64,000 nt of DNA from Saussurea involucrata (taxonomy: Eukaryota > Streptophyta > Magnoliopsida > Asterales > Asteraceae). The position numbers and the translations under genes are program-made. Shown one piece after another: positions 10,137 to 19,407 of the stretch (position 1 is the stretch's first letter; every line of letters begins with the position of its first letter). The stretch lies in the NCBI GenBank assembly GCA_033807775.1, contig CM066327.1, forward strand, positions 94,696,295 through 94,760,294, read 5' to 3'. The notes beneath the pieces were generated by a model, which saw only the letters and a list, made by a program, of their open reading frames with translations, did not search any database and was not told where the DNA came from.

Positions 10137-11864
10137 AGCAGATTTTGGTACCCAATGGCACTTGGGTCCTAGTGGGTTAGGTGTAGATTTCTTACAAGGA
10201 ATACTATAAGTACCGTACCAAAAAGAAGTATAATTTTTATGCACAAAATTATTTGTTCCACAGTAAGAACAACAAATTTTCTTTTGAGCCAACCTAATCA
10301 GATGATTTACAGAATGAATAGGATTAGGTTGAACAGAAGATTTACCTTTCGGCGCATTGTTCTTCTTTGCATTTGATGTGGATACAGATGATTTTGGCAC
10401 ATTTTTCTTTGGAACTGTTGTGCCTTTTACTCTCCATTCCATCTTCACCCTCTTGAAGACTGGAACTTCTTCAGGTTTGGAAGTATTAACTTTAGGCACT
10501 TTTGTTTTGTTATCTGATTTATCATACAGAGGATTATAGAAGAGATTTGTTGAACGAATCCGACCTTTTGAGAAATCTGTTGATCTATTAAATTGTTTAG
10601 AAGAAATGTTTTTAAAACTTGAACTTGAAGCAGTTTTAAAAGAGCATTCAGAATCATTTGAATCAACAAATGGAGTCTGAAAGATAGAATTATGACCGGT
10701 TTGCTTTGAGACATCAAATTTAAAAATGACGTCTTCAAGTTCTTTGACTTTGTTTATTAAAACATTTTTCTCTTTAGAAATTAGATCAAATTTCTTTTGG
10801 AGATCAGATTTGATCAACTGATCCTTCATAATATCAGCTGATAAACCAGATAATCTTTTGGTAAGATTAAGAATCACATCTTCAAAATATTCGCGTTCCA
10901 ATTCAAAATCTTTTTCCAAAAACTTTCTTTTATCAGTAATCTCTTTGAAAATTTCCATATTTTTCTTTTTAAGGGTTTTACTTTCCTTTTCAAAGAGATT
11001 TTTCTTTTCCGTGAAATCTTTTCTTTCCTTTTCCAAAAGATTTTCTAATTCAGAGATTTTCATGGAAAGTTCAGAACTTTTAATCTCAAAAAAATTTCGT
11101 TCAGTTTCAAATTTAGCTCTTTCTTTTTCGAGCTTGTCTTTTTCTAAAAATAAAACTTTCTCAAAGTCAGAAACTTGTTTTGAAAGTTTTATACAATTAA
11201 GTTCAATTATTTCCTTTTCTTTAAGAATCTTCTCTCTCCTGTCTTCAATGCTCTTCAGATCAGCATTTTCCTTTTTAAGAGTTGTTACTTTCTCTTGAAG
11301 TTTCTCGATTTGATCGTGCAGACTTGAGTTGTCTTTGTCTTTCTTTGTTTCAAGACCTGCAATATAAACTTCAAGATCAGTTATTCTTTTAGTAAGTTTA
11401 GCATTTGAAGAAGAAATGTCTAAAATTTGTCTTTTCAGATTAACATTTTCTTTTTCCAATGCTTTATTTAAAATAGGAGTTGAAGAATTTGAAGCATTAT
11501 CTTTAACAGGAGTTTCTGATATAGGAGATGTTTCTGATAAAATAACTTGTTGCAAAATTCCATTATTTGCCTTAGCTTTTTCAAGTGGCTTTGGAGGTGT
11601 TTTTGTTATTATGACTTGTTGCAACACTTCATTATTTGGTTTAACAGATACATGTGAATTAACAGATGTTTCTGTTATAATGACGTGTTGCAACTTTACA
11701 TTTGGTTTAACAAAAACTTTTGCAATTTGAGGAATCTCCTTTTTCAGAGTTTGCTTCAAATCTTCACCATTGCTTTTAACAATAACTTGTTGTAAAACCA
11801 TTTTGAATATTGCTAGAAATTGATCGTTCAGAAGATCAAGCAGACAGTGTATGAAAATACACAA
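10134..11864 (-). CDS. gag: Coiled-coil Gag-like protein, only ORF of element B
   Basis: The 576-codon intact ORF starts at 11864; an internal Met near 11801 (MVLQQVIV) is an alternative start. The N-terminus has four imperfect repeats beginning LQQVI or LQHVI (about residues 24-110). A long charged coiled coil follows (about 140-390). The C-terminus has FKRVKMEWRVK, then CCSYCGTNNFVHKNY, a degenerate zinc-knuckle-like motif, WYGTYSIP and LGPKCHWVPKSA. The last motifs are shared with E and D and mark the end of Gag. Capsid, a standard CCHC knuckle and all Pol domains are missing. It may help assemble particles with a partner Gag or guide RNA; that role is inference. The intact frame could reflect selection or simply recent insertion. 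Confidence 0.75.
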   Translation of the reverse strand: MCIFIHCLLDLLNDQFLAIFKMVLQQVIVKSNGEDLKQTLKKEIPQIAKVFVKPNVKLQHVIITETSVNSHVSVKPNNEVLQQVIITKTPPKPLEKAKANNGILQQVILSETSPISETPVKDNASNSSTPILNKALEKENVNLKRQILDISSSNAKLTKRITDLEVYIAGLETKKDKDNSSLHDQIEKLQEKVTTLKKENADLKSIEDRREKILKEKEIIELNCIKLSKQVSDFEKVLFLEKDKLEKERAKFETERNFFEIKSSELSMKISELENLLEKERKDFTEKKNLFEKESKTLKKKNMEIFKEITDKRKFLEKDFELEREYFEDVILNLTKRLSGLSADIMKDQLIKSDLQKKFDLISKEKNVLINKVKELEDVIFKFDVSKQTGHNSIFQTPFVDSNDSECSFKTASSSSFKNISSKQFNRSTDFSKGRIRSTNLFYNPLYDKSDNKTKVPKVNTSKPEEVPVFKRVKMEWRVKGTTVPKKNVPKSSVSTSNAKKNNAPKGKSSVQPNPIHSVNHLIRLAQKKICCSYCGTNNFVHKNYTSFWYGTYSIPCKKSTPNPLGPKCHWVPKSA

Positions 11865-11947
11865 AAAAATATATAAAAATTTTTCTTGAAAAGCTCTTAC
11901 AGTGTATGAAATACACTATAGAAAAAATTTCGGGATAAAAAATTTTC

Positions 11948-11982
<35 letters not shown>
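11865..11982 (-). other. B leader next to the ORF, with T28 run
   Basis: This short non-coding stretch contains 28 consecutive T at 11953-11980 (A28 on the element's sense strand), between the GAATTC array and the ORF. Nothing else is recognised. Confidence 0.6.
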
Positions 11983-11984
<2 letters not shown>

Positions 11985-12420
11985 CACAAGAATTCGAATG
12001 TATACGGGTTCGAATTCAATGAATTCGGATGTATAAGGGTTCGAATTCAATGAATTCGGATGAATAAGGGTTCGAATTCAATGAATTCGGATGAAGAAGG
12101 ATTCGAATTTGCTCAATTCGAATGAAGAAGGATTCGAATTCACTCAATTCGAATCAAGAAGGATTCGAATTCACTCAATTCGAATCAAGAAGGATTCGAA
12201 TTCACTCAATTCGGACTTAACTTGATTCGAATTCACTCAATTCGAATGTACTTAGGTTCGAATTCAACCAATTCGAATCCATTAGGGTTCGAATTCATCC
12301 AATTCGAATCCATAAAGGTTCGAATTCATCCAATTCGAATCCACAAGGGTTCGAATTCTCTACAATTCGAATCTAATAGGATTCGAATTCTATGAATTCG
12401 AATTCTTCTTGAGTCGAATT
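11983..12420 (-). repeat. GAATTC-rich tandem array in the 5' leader of element B
   Basis: About fourteen units of roughly 30 bp alternate GGTTCGAATTCA and CAATTCGAAT with a short variable spacer. The core TTCGAATTC contains overlapping palindromes (TTCGAA, GAATTC). The array sits in the transcribed leader between primer site and ORF, where packaging or translation signals would be expected. Confidence 0.8.
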
Positions 12421-12949
12421 CTACGCTTATGATGCCAAGAACAATCCGAATTCTCTATGAATGTTCCGAATTTTCTTTGAATGATCCGAATTCACCAAGA
12501 ATGATCCGAATTCACCACTTCGAACTTCAGAATCACTTAATTTGCCATATCTCTTTCAATTCTTGATCAATTTTGATGAATCTTATATCAAAATGCTCGT
12601 AATTCAAATCCGCACACTTTTCATGTTAATCACGATTCACAATTCGGACAATTTAATCGAATTAAGATCCAAACAGTGAACTTGAAGTTTTTGAAAAAAT
12701 ATTCAAGAATCGATCAGATCTGTCAATTCTGTGCAGATTTTGATGTTTATGCAAGAATTAAATGTGTTCAGAATCCAAATCCGAGTTGAACGATGCAAAG
12801 AAATGATTCAAAAACTCAAAATCTAGAAAATCTTCATGTCTGAATGTTAAGACTTCAGATGAACAGTAAACTTCTCTTGGTCCGAATTCTTGATGAACAG
12901 TGTAAAAATTCTTCAATTTGCTCTTTAATCTGCTTGAATCTTCTGTTTA
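12421..12949 (-). other. Remaining 5' leader of element B
   Basis: Non-coding and AT-rich. Four further copies of a CCGAATTC-type motif are scattered at about 12440-12515 as a degenerate continuation of the array. No ORF or further motif was recognised. Confidence 0.6.
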
Positions 12950-12961
12950 GCTCTGATACCA
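12950..12961 (-). promoter_or_regulatory. Primer-binding site of element B
   Basis: GCTCTGATACCA reads TGGTATCAGAGC on the minus strand, complementary to the 3' end of initiator tRNA-Met. It lies two bases inside the 5' LTR. Confidence 0.92.
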
Positions 12962-12963
12962 AT

Positions 12964-13239
12964 TGATAAATCCCAGATCTCTAGCAATAAGATATGAATG
13001 TAGTGAGAGAGAATCTAGAGAGCAAATATGTCATCCATGTATTGAGCTCAAAGGATTACAAAAGGTTTCTAAAAGATTACAAAAGCTTTCTAAAGTGTTT
13101 TGAAGTGTTTCTAACAAATGGTCTAGACAAGCCTATTTATACCCATGACATACAAGGTATAAAGGCATTCACAATACTGTATAGACTCATACAGTACATT
13201 GACTTTACAGTAAATCTTGAATACAACAATGCTCTAACA
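12964..13239 (-). repeat. 5' LTR of element B
   Basis: The 276-bp LTR is identical by eye to 7607-7882 and is followed on the right by the second AACCA duplication. Confidence 0.93.
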
Positions 13240-13244
13240 AACCA

Positions 13245-15107
13245 GCCGAAACCCCTGTGATTTTACAAAACCCTTTCATTCAAGGATTGGACGTCCACAG
13301 AAGAAGTCCAAACCAAGCTTCAGAAGATACAGAACAAACCAAAGCTGAGTGGAATACAACTGAAGTTACAGAGGCAACGGTTGCAGAAGAAACCACAGAA
13401 ACAGGGATAGAAATCTCAGAGGTAGATTCAGATGAAGAAGAGGCTATCTGGATACGAAAAGGTCTCTATCATCCTCATGTCATGAGCTTATACGGATCTC
13501 ATCACATATATGACTCCTTGCGCACAGAGAAAGGAACTTCCACAGAACCAGAAGAAGAAACAAGAAAAGATGCCGAAGTTGAAGAAGGCACACAACCAAA
13601 CCCAACTCCCAGTGCAACCCACATTTCTAACTCCGCAGGTCTAGCTGCAGAAGGAGTTATTGAAAAAGAGCAGCACAGCTCGATCCTAACCCAACCCATC
13701 CAGCCAGAGGTTACTCTTTCAACATCTGTGCCCACAGAAACCGGGGAATCCATTCCTAGGGAGTCTCCTCAAAGAGACTCACCGAATGTTCGTGATCAAT
13801 CGCCCCAGATCACACAAGAACACCCTACAGAGGAATTCGTTTCCTCTGTCACGCACACATTAAGGCCAAACCTTCTTTCAGAGAGAAGTAGTAAGCACAG
13901 AGACGAAGAGACTCTAGACAAGTCTCCTAGTCAACAGAAGGACATTCCAATACCCACCTCTGGAGTGGATTTGGACTCTGTTCTTCACAGAACTTCTGTA
14001 GAGAACGAAACTCAGGTTTCCTCTCGAGGATCAGAAGGAAATCCTTCCACCCCCATCGTACAAACAAGGGTGAACGAAGGTGTCCCAGGAACAGGGACTC
14101 ACTCTGGAGACGAATGTGTTCCTCCAGAGGTTACACAAGGAACACAAGTATCAAGGGATGAGTTCCAAACCCTTGTCACCTCTGTGAACCAAACAATGAA
14201 AGAGTTGCAAAGCTCTTTCAAATCCTTGGCAGAGACAACATCTACAGCTCTCTTGAATCTGAACACCAAAATGGACGATCTGTCCACAGAGGTGAAAACC
14301 GCCATCTCAGAGATGAAGTCTTCTGCAACAACCACTGCCAAAGAAACAGCCACTTCTGCCGCATATCAATTCGAAACAACTGCAACTTCTGCGTTCAGGG
14401 ACTCGGTCAAAGATTTCCTTGAACAATTGAATACGCAATCCAACAGAGCAGAGGGCATTACTCCTGCAGACTTACAGAATGCGTTATCACAAGTTCAAGC
14501 AGAGACAATACGAACCACGACAATGATGCAGCCAAAAGACTATATGACCAGAGCACAGCTAACAGAGCTAGGACAAAACGTCATAAACCAGGTCACAGAA
14601 GTCATTGTCTCCTTCACAACTGCAAATGCCAACTATGTGAAGGACTTCAAGAAAAGTGTCGGCAAAATGCGTTTCAAGACAGAAGCAGAGCTTGCGACAT
14701 TTATTGGTCTCTGCGATGATATATGTGAAAAATTGAAGGCAGCAGGAGCTGAATTGCCAAAGAAACCCAACACTTCTTGCAGAGAAGAGGGTACTTCGGA
14801 TAAGAGTCAGGATGATTCTGATGATGACCAACCTGGTCCATCAGATAATCCTGAGGGGGAGAATTTAAGGGAGAAAGCTACGAGCAGAGGAATTAAATCT
14901 CCACCAATCGCAGCAGAACCAATCAGCCAAGCCCCTCAAGAACAAACCCAACAACAAACTCAAAGAACCACAGAGAATACACCCATCTCTGTGGATTCAA
15001 CCTCTGAAGAACCCAACACTACAGAAGCAGATAAGCAAACCTCAGAGGCAACTACCCCCCCTGAGGTAATTACTTTGGAAGAATCTGATCAAAGAACCAC
15101 AGAGTAA
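13245..15107 (+). CDS. Env-like protein, middle part, element A
   Basis: This continues the ORF broken by element B and is in register with codon 584 of the N-terminal part. The first potential start inside it (GTG, 13257) is incidental. It is hydrophilic and rich in Thr, Glu and Ser. A helical, heptad-like segment spans about 14160-14450 (SVNQTMKELQSSFKSLAET onward) and a short conserved block YVKDFKKSVGKMRF lies near 14635. An acidic run (DDSDDDQPGPSD) follows. It ends at an in-frame TAA (15105-15107); the next frame continues without shift, so the stop looks like a single base change. No membrane segment was seen. Confidence 0.7.
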   Translation, partial: AETPVILQNPFIQGLDVHRRSPNQASEDTEQTKAEWNTTEVTEATVAEETTETGIEISEVDSDEEEAIWIRKGLYHPHVMSLYGSHHIYDSLRTEKGTSTEPEEETRKDAEVEEGTQPNPTPSATHISNSAGLAAEGVIEKEQHSSILTQPIQPEVTLSTSVPTETGESIPRESPQRDSPNVRDQSPQITQEHPTEEFVSSVTHTLRPNLLSERSSKHRDEETLDKSPSQQKDIPIPTSGVDLDSVLHRTSVENETQVSSRGSEGNPSTPIVQTRVNEGVPGTGTHSGDECVPPEVTQGTQVSRDEFQTLVTSVNQTMKELQSSFKSLAETTSTALLNLNTKMDDLSTEVKTAISEMKSSATTTAKETATSAAYQFETTATSAFRDSVKDFLEQLNTQSNRAEGITPADLQNALSQVQAETIRTTTMMQPKDYMTRAQLTELGQNVINQVTEVIVSFTTANANYVKDFKKSVGKMRFKTEAELATFIGLCDDICEKLKAAGAELPKKPNTSCREEGTSDKSQDDSDDDQPGPSDNPEGENLREKATSRGIKSPPIAAEPISQAPQEQTQQQTQRTTENTPISVDSTSEEPNTTEADKQTSEATTPPEVITLEESDQRTTE

Positions 15108-16550
15108 ACACCCACCTCTGTGGAAACACCCCAAACCATACCCAGAAGAAAGTCGATTGCCACCAAACCAAAAAGAGCAACGACCTCTGCTTCTGACATT
15201 CTGAAAAGGATGCACACAACAATGAGTGATCGTATGGTGAAGAGAGAAGAAGAAAGGCACAGGTTCACTTTAGCTTTCAGAATGGCAAGAAGATTCAATG
15301 ACAACACTTCATCAACAGAAACTGAGCTCACAGAAGAAGTCGCCAAACAACCTCCAACAGAGGTTACAGAGCAAGTCAAGCCAACAGAACCATCGCCACA
15401 AAAGTCCTCTAAGTCACAATCGTCAAAATCCACAGAGGCAACCTCCATCAAACCTACAGAAGTGCAAACCTCAAATCCCACAGAAGCAACAGGTTCTGCC
15501 ACGACAACAAAAGATAAAGGCAAAGGGATACTGACAGAAGAGCCTAAGAAGAAGAAAACATTGTCAAAGCCAACAGAGAAACTGATGAAGAGTGCGTTTG
15601 ACGCCTTTCAAACCCCAAAACCCGAAGAAGTTGACTGGGCACATGGATTGAAGCCTCTGTCAGAAATTCCTTTAACTGGTAGAGCTGCAGAAGTTGTTCA
15701 ACAGATGGAGAGTCTCAGAAGACAAATTCCACGACCTGGTCCAACACATGAAGAAATGGAAGAAGTGGTATACAAATACCTCTACAAACAATCCTTTCAG
15801 ACAAACTATCCAACAAATCATGTGACAGATCCAAGGATCAGAGAAGAATTTGAAAACATCTTCACAAGAACAAAGCCAAGAACCAAAGCAGATGTTTTCT
15901 CAATTCACAAGATCAAAAAGGTGATCTTCTGCCGATTCTCCTTCACAAGAACCTATCCAAGGGTCAGGTACAATCTTTACAAAGTCAGAAGAGAGAACAA
16001 TTCAGAATCTACCTTCGCTGATGCTGACTTAAGAAACATCAATCCATACGATCTACCTGACCTTCTGCAATGGACAAAGGACAACTACAACACAGAGGCA
16101 AACACCAGAGCCTATCAAGTATTGAGAAAAGCGATGAGGGAAAAGCTTCTGCTCTACAGCATGATAGATTTCCAGCTGGGAAAGGATCTCGGTCTCAAAC
16201 ATCTGGATCTACGACCACCAGAGGATCGCTGCCCACCAGACGCCATACCAAAATCAATCATCACAGAACCACGGTTTGGGTTAGTATTTCAAAACCCTCA
16301 AGGCGAAACTAAACTATTTGTATGCATGGACTGTCAGAAGTACGCAACAAATACTCTGAACAAGTTCAGAGCAAGCCTTGTGAAATACAGAGGTTCAAAG
16401 AAAATGGAAAAAGATGCTGCAGATACTATCATAAGAGAGATTGACGCAACAATTCGCCTAAGAGAACTCTGCATCAGATTCTACAAAGAGATCAGAAAAG
16501 TTGGAAGAGACAACAGAAGCTACAATGATTTCAAAGATGCCAAAATCTGA
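15108..16550 (+). CDS. Env-like protein, C-terminal part, element A
   Basis: This frame follows the premature TAA directly and ends with TGA at 16548-16550. It begins with a Thr/Glu/Lys-rich stretch, then a compact domain from about 15620 to the end. That domain includes EEVVYKYLYKQSF, LPDLLQWTKDNYN, LRLRE-type helices and the terminal NRSYNDFKDAKI. The same terminal domain is found in D (19559-20479, minus) and at the end of H (17565-17673), so it is the conserved C-terminus of this ORF family. Function is unknown. Codons rich in CCTCTG and CAGAGG words continue from upstream. Confidence 0.7.
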   Translation, partial: TPTSVETPQTIPRRKSIATKPKRATTSASDILKRMHTTMSDRMVKREEERHRFTLAFRMARRFNDNTSSTETELTEEVAKQPPTEVTEQVKPTEPSPQKSSKSQSSKSTEATSIKPTEVQTSNPTEATGSATTTKDKGKGILTEEPKKKKTLSKPTEKLMKSAFDAFQTPKPEEVDWAHGLKPLSEIPLTGRAAEVVQQMESLRRQIPRPGPTHEEMEEVVYKYLYKQSFQTNYPTNHVTDPRIREEFENIFTRTKPRTKADVFSIHKIKKVIFCRFSFTRTYPRVRYNLYKVRRENNSESTFADADLRNINPYDLPDLLQWTKDNYNTEANTRAYQVLRKAMREKLLLYSMIDFQLGKDLGLKHLDLRPPEDRCPPDAIPKSIITEPRFGLVFQNPQGETKLFVCMDCQKYATNTLNKFRASLVKYRGSKKMEKDAADTIIREIDATIRLRELCIRFYKEIRKVGRDNRSYNDFKDAKI

Positions 16551-16736
16551 TTCTCAGACCTCCAATCTCTGTAAACAAAGTTAAAAGTTTATCTTTCATT
16601 GTACTCAAATGTAAAATGTCTCTGGCATATTTCTAAATGAAAGAAATTTCGAGGTATTGTTTAACCTCTGTCTTATCCAACTTATCCTAACTAAACTCAA
16701 ACTCAAATTTTTATTTTTCACTACTTAGGGGGAGAT
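16551..16736 (+). promoter_or_regulatory. 3' non-coding end and polypurine tract of element A
   Basis: A short 3' untranslated segment leads to CTTAGGGGGAGAT at 16724-16736, directly before the 3' LTR. It is the plus-strand primer site. Confidence 0.85.
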
Positions 16737-17564
16737 TGTTAGCTTCAATCTTCCTAATCATAGAAATACTTAGAAGTAGTGAAAAATAGGCTAAGTATAG
16801 AAAAGCCTCTCACAGAGGCTCTGCCACTTCTTCCAGAAGATCAAGTCCAGAAAGCCACAGAAGCTACAGAGGTAATCACAGAACCTCTGTAGTGCGCAAG
16901 AAGAAGATCAACTCGGAAACAAGTGGACTGCTCCACAGAAGGTCAGACCATAGAACCTCTGCAATGCCTTACAGAGCCTCTGTGGTCTGCTATGAAGACT
17001 TGGAAGATATTACTGGATACGTTCATCAACTTGCATGGAAAAGTACTGTCAAAATACGTGTCAAGCTCTGAGTGGACTCAATAGGGCATGGTACAAAATA
17101 GACGTCTGCGCCATTTAATGCATTTACCAATAGTACATCTGCTCCATTAAATGCGCATGGCTCAAACAACTGTTCACACCATCCAGTTCACTATTCATGC
17201 CGTAAAAGGAACAGTGACGTACTTCATAGTCTTCTAAGAGTAGTATAAAAGGAAGTCTCATGTTGAGATCTTCCTAAGAACGAATACACAAGGAATCACT
17301 AATACTCTCAAACGTTATTGTCAAATATATGAGTGTTATATTCTCACACACACCAACAGTTCTTAATCTGTTCTTTGTGTTCTTATTATATATTGAATAA
17401 CAGTAACTGTTCAAGAAATCCTTTTTATCCATTACTGTTTTCTTTATATATGTGTGTTCTAACATCTATCAAACATATCTCTTAGTTTAAATACGCTTCC
17501 GCATTAAACTCTAAATTCAACTAATAGACTGTTAATCTTGATTAAGCGTATCTGGGTTCCAACA
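16737..17564 (+). repeat. 3' LTR of element A
   Basis: The 828-bp LTR runs TGTTAGCTTCAATC ... GGGTTCCAACA. A TATA box (GTATAAAAGG) lies at about 17243-17252. It is closely similar to the LTR at 17859-18708 (H) and more distantly to the LTRs of D. ACGTGTCAAGCTCTGAGTGG near 17059-17078 keeps the CGTG-N10 spacing but has AGTGG instead of ATTGG. Confidence 0.88.
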
Positions 17565-17673
17565 AGACTCAACAATCCGCCTAAGAGAACTTTGCATCAG
17601 ATTCTACAAAGAGATCAGAAAAGTCGGCAGAGACAACAGAAGCTACAACGATTTCAAAGATGCCAAAATCTGA
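17565..17673 (+). pseudogene. C-terminal tail of env-like ORF, element H
   Basis: About 36 codons match the last part of the env-like ORF of A (TIRLRELCIRFYKEI ... NDFKDAKI) and end with TGA at 17671-17673. Everything upstream is cut off by element A. Confidence 0.8.
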
Positions 17674-17858
17674 TTCTCAGACCTCCAATCTCTGCAAACA
17701 AAGTTAAAGTTTATCTTTCATTGTACTCAAATGTAAAATGCCTCTGGCATATTTCTAAATGAAAGAAATTTCGAGGTATTGTTTAACCTCTGTCTTATCT
17801 AACTTAGCCAAACTTAACTCAAGTTCAAATTTTTATTTTTCACTACTTAGGGGGAAAT
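17674..17858 (+). promoter_or_regulatory. 3' untranslated part and polypurine tract of H
   Basis: Nearly the same as 16551-16736. The tract is TTAGGGGGAAAT, with one G changed to A relative to A, and adjoins the LTR start. Confidence 0.8.
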
Positions 17859-18708
17859 TGTTAGCTTCAATCTTCCTAATCATAGAAGTATTTAGAAGTA
17901 GTGAAAAATAGGCTAAGTGAAGAAAGCCTCTTACAGAGGCTCTGCCGACATTACCGAGAAATCAAGGTCAAGAAGCTACAGAAGCAGCAGAGGCTTCCTA
18001 CAAAAGCTCTGTCATACGCACAAAGAAGACCAAAGACTCGGAATCCGGCGAAGACTGCTCCACAAAGGACCAGACCCCAGAACCTCTGTAACTCATTACA
18101 AAGCCTCTGTGGTCCTCACTGAGACTTGAAGATATTTATAATATCTTGCTACTGTTCCAAGACCTGTTCATCAACTTGCATGGAAAAGTACTGTCAAAAC
18201 ACGTGTCAAGCTCTGAGTGGACTCAATAGGGCATGGTACAAAATAGACGTCTGCGCCATTTAATGCATTTACCAATAGTACATCTGCTCCATTAAATGCG
18301 CATGGCTCAAACAACTGCTCACACCATCCAGTTTACTATTCATGCCGTAAAAGGAACAGTGACCTACTTCATAGTCTTCTAAGAGTAGTATAAAAGGAAG
18401 TCTCATGTTGAGATCTTCCTAAGGACGAAAACACAAGGAATCACTAATACTCTCAAGCTTTATTGTCAAATATCTGAGTGTTATATTCTCACACACACCA
18501 ACAGTTCTTAATCTGTTCTTCATGTTGTTATTATATATTGAATAACAGTAACTGTTCAAGAAATCCTTTTCATTCTTTACTGTTTTCTTTATATATGTGC
18601 GTTCTAATATCTATCAAACATATCTGTTAGTTTAATACGCTTCCGCATCAAAATCTAAACTCTACTAATAGATTGTTAATCTTGATTAAGTGTATCTGGG
18701 AACCAACA
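17859..18708 (+). repeat. 3' LTR of element H
   Basis: The 850-bp LTR runs TGTTAGCTTCAATC ... GGGAACCAACA, with TATA (GTATAAAAGG) near 18388. It contains ACACGTGTCAAGCTCTGAGTGG near 18199-18220. Confidence 0.88.
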
Positions 18709-19394
18709 GATAATGTAAGGCAGAAGAACACACAATATCAAATACGTGAAGTATAAATAACACAGATAATAACACAATGATTCACTGTATTTGATATATA
18801 AAAAGAACACCAAGAACACCGAAAGGTTTGCAAGAAATTGTTCTTAACTGGTGTGTGTGTTTGTGCAAAGCTTAAACAAAGTTAATTTGAAGATCTCAAC
18901 GTGAGACTTCTATTTATACTACTTCTATAGGGGACAAGAAGGACTTAAGGTACAAAGACACTATTCTTAGTACTATTGCAGGTATAAGGTTAATTAAATG
19001 CGCCAGCTTCTACTAAGACTATGACCTATCAGAGTTTGACACTTGGAGTTGTCAGGCCATGCCTTGTACGAATGATCTTGAGTATCTTCGTACAGCAGGA
19101 ACAGCTGGAGGCACACTTTGTACTTGTGTAGATCTGTTGTACCATAGAGGCTCTGTCGTGTATGACAGAGGCTCTATGGCCTTGTCCGCTGAGAAGTGTC
19201 TTCTGTCGATCCTTGGCTTGTTTGTTCTTTGGTCTTCTTGACTCTGCAGGGCTTCTATCGATCCTTGACTCTGCAGGGCTTCTGTCGAAGACTGTTTCTA
19301 TCTTCTGTTGGTGTCTTGGCAGAACCTCTATCAGAGATTCCTATACTTAGCCTATTTTTCAATACTTCTATAATCAGAAAGATTGGAGCTAACA
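18709..19394 (-). repeat. 3' LTR of element D, interrupted
   Basis: The 686 bp match 36743-37430. The first 89 bp of the + strand copy (TGTTGGTTCC ...) are absent here and probably lie beyond element H to the left. It ends AGCTAACA at 19394, against the polypurine tract. Confidence 0.85.
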
Positions 19395-19407
19395 ATCTCC
19401 CCCTAAG
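19395..19407 (-). promoter_or_regulatory. Polypurine tract of element D
   Basis: ATCTCCCCCTAAG reads CTTAGGGGGAGAT on the minus strand, the same tract as in A, and adjoins the LTR. Confidence 0.85.

Larger units (their letters stand above)
7607..13239 (-). mobile_element. Element B: young non-autonomous LTR retrotransposon
   Basis: The element is 5633 bp and lies on the minus strand. Its two 276-bp LTRs (7607-7882 and 12964-13239) appear identical base for base, and it is flanked by a perfect 5-bp duplication AACCA (7602-7606 and 13240-13244). From its own 5' end it has a primer site, a leader with a GAATTC-rich tandem array, one long coiled-coil ORF, a hairpin array, a G-run-rich non-coding 3' part, a polypurine tract and the 3' LTR. 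Protease, integrase, RT and RNase H are absent, so it must have moved with enzymes supplied in trans. The identical LTRs imply a very recent insertion. Confidence 0.93.
1..17564 (+). mobile_element. Element A: Sirevirus-like Ty1/copia retrotransposon, 5' end outside window
   Basis: The order gag, protease, integrase, RT, RNase H, env-like ORF, polypurine tract and 3' LTR is read on the + strand. The 5' LTR and start of gag lie left of the window. Element B (7607-13239) interrupts the env-like ORF. The 3' LTR ends at 17564 and is followed by AGACT, the predicted target duplication, inside the env tail of a related element H. A has lost the end of RNase H and carries frame breaks, so it is not autonomous now. 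The env-like ORF after pol is the main reason for calling it Sirevirus-like. Confidence 0.85.
17565..18708 (+). mobile_element. Element H: 3' end of a related retrotransposon into which A inserted
   Basis: The tail of an env-like ORF, a 3' untranslated part, a polypurine tract and a complete LTR repeat the order seen at the end of A. The simplest reading is that A inserted in H's env-like ORF and the rest of H lies left of the window. H in turn ends inside D's LTR: the bases after 18708 (GATAA) would be its target duplication. Confidence 0.7.

Noticed and set aside
10858..11298. Long plus-strand ORF rich in Phe, Ser and Leu
   Set aside because: It is the antisense shadow of the B coiled-coil ORF; its composition mirrors Lys- and Glu-rich codons.
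11983..12420. CRISPR-like regular repeats
   Set aside because: Units are contiguous, palindromic and degenerate with no unique spacers, and the array lies in the leader of a plant retrotransposon.
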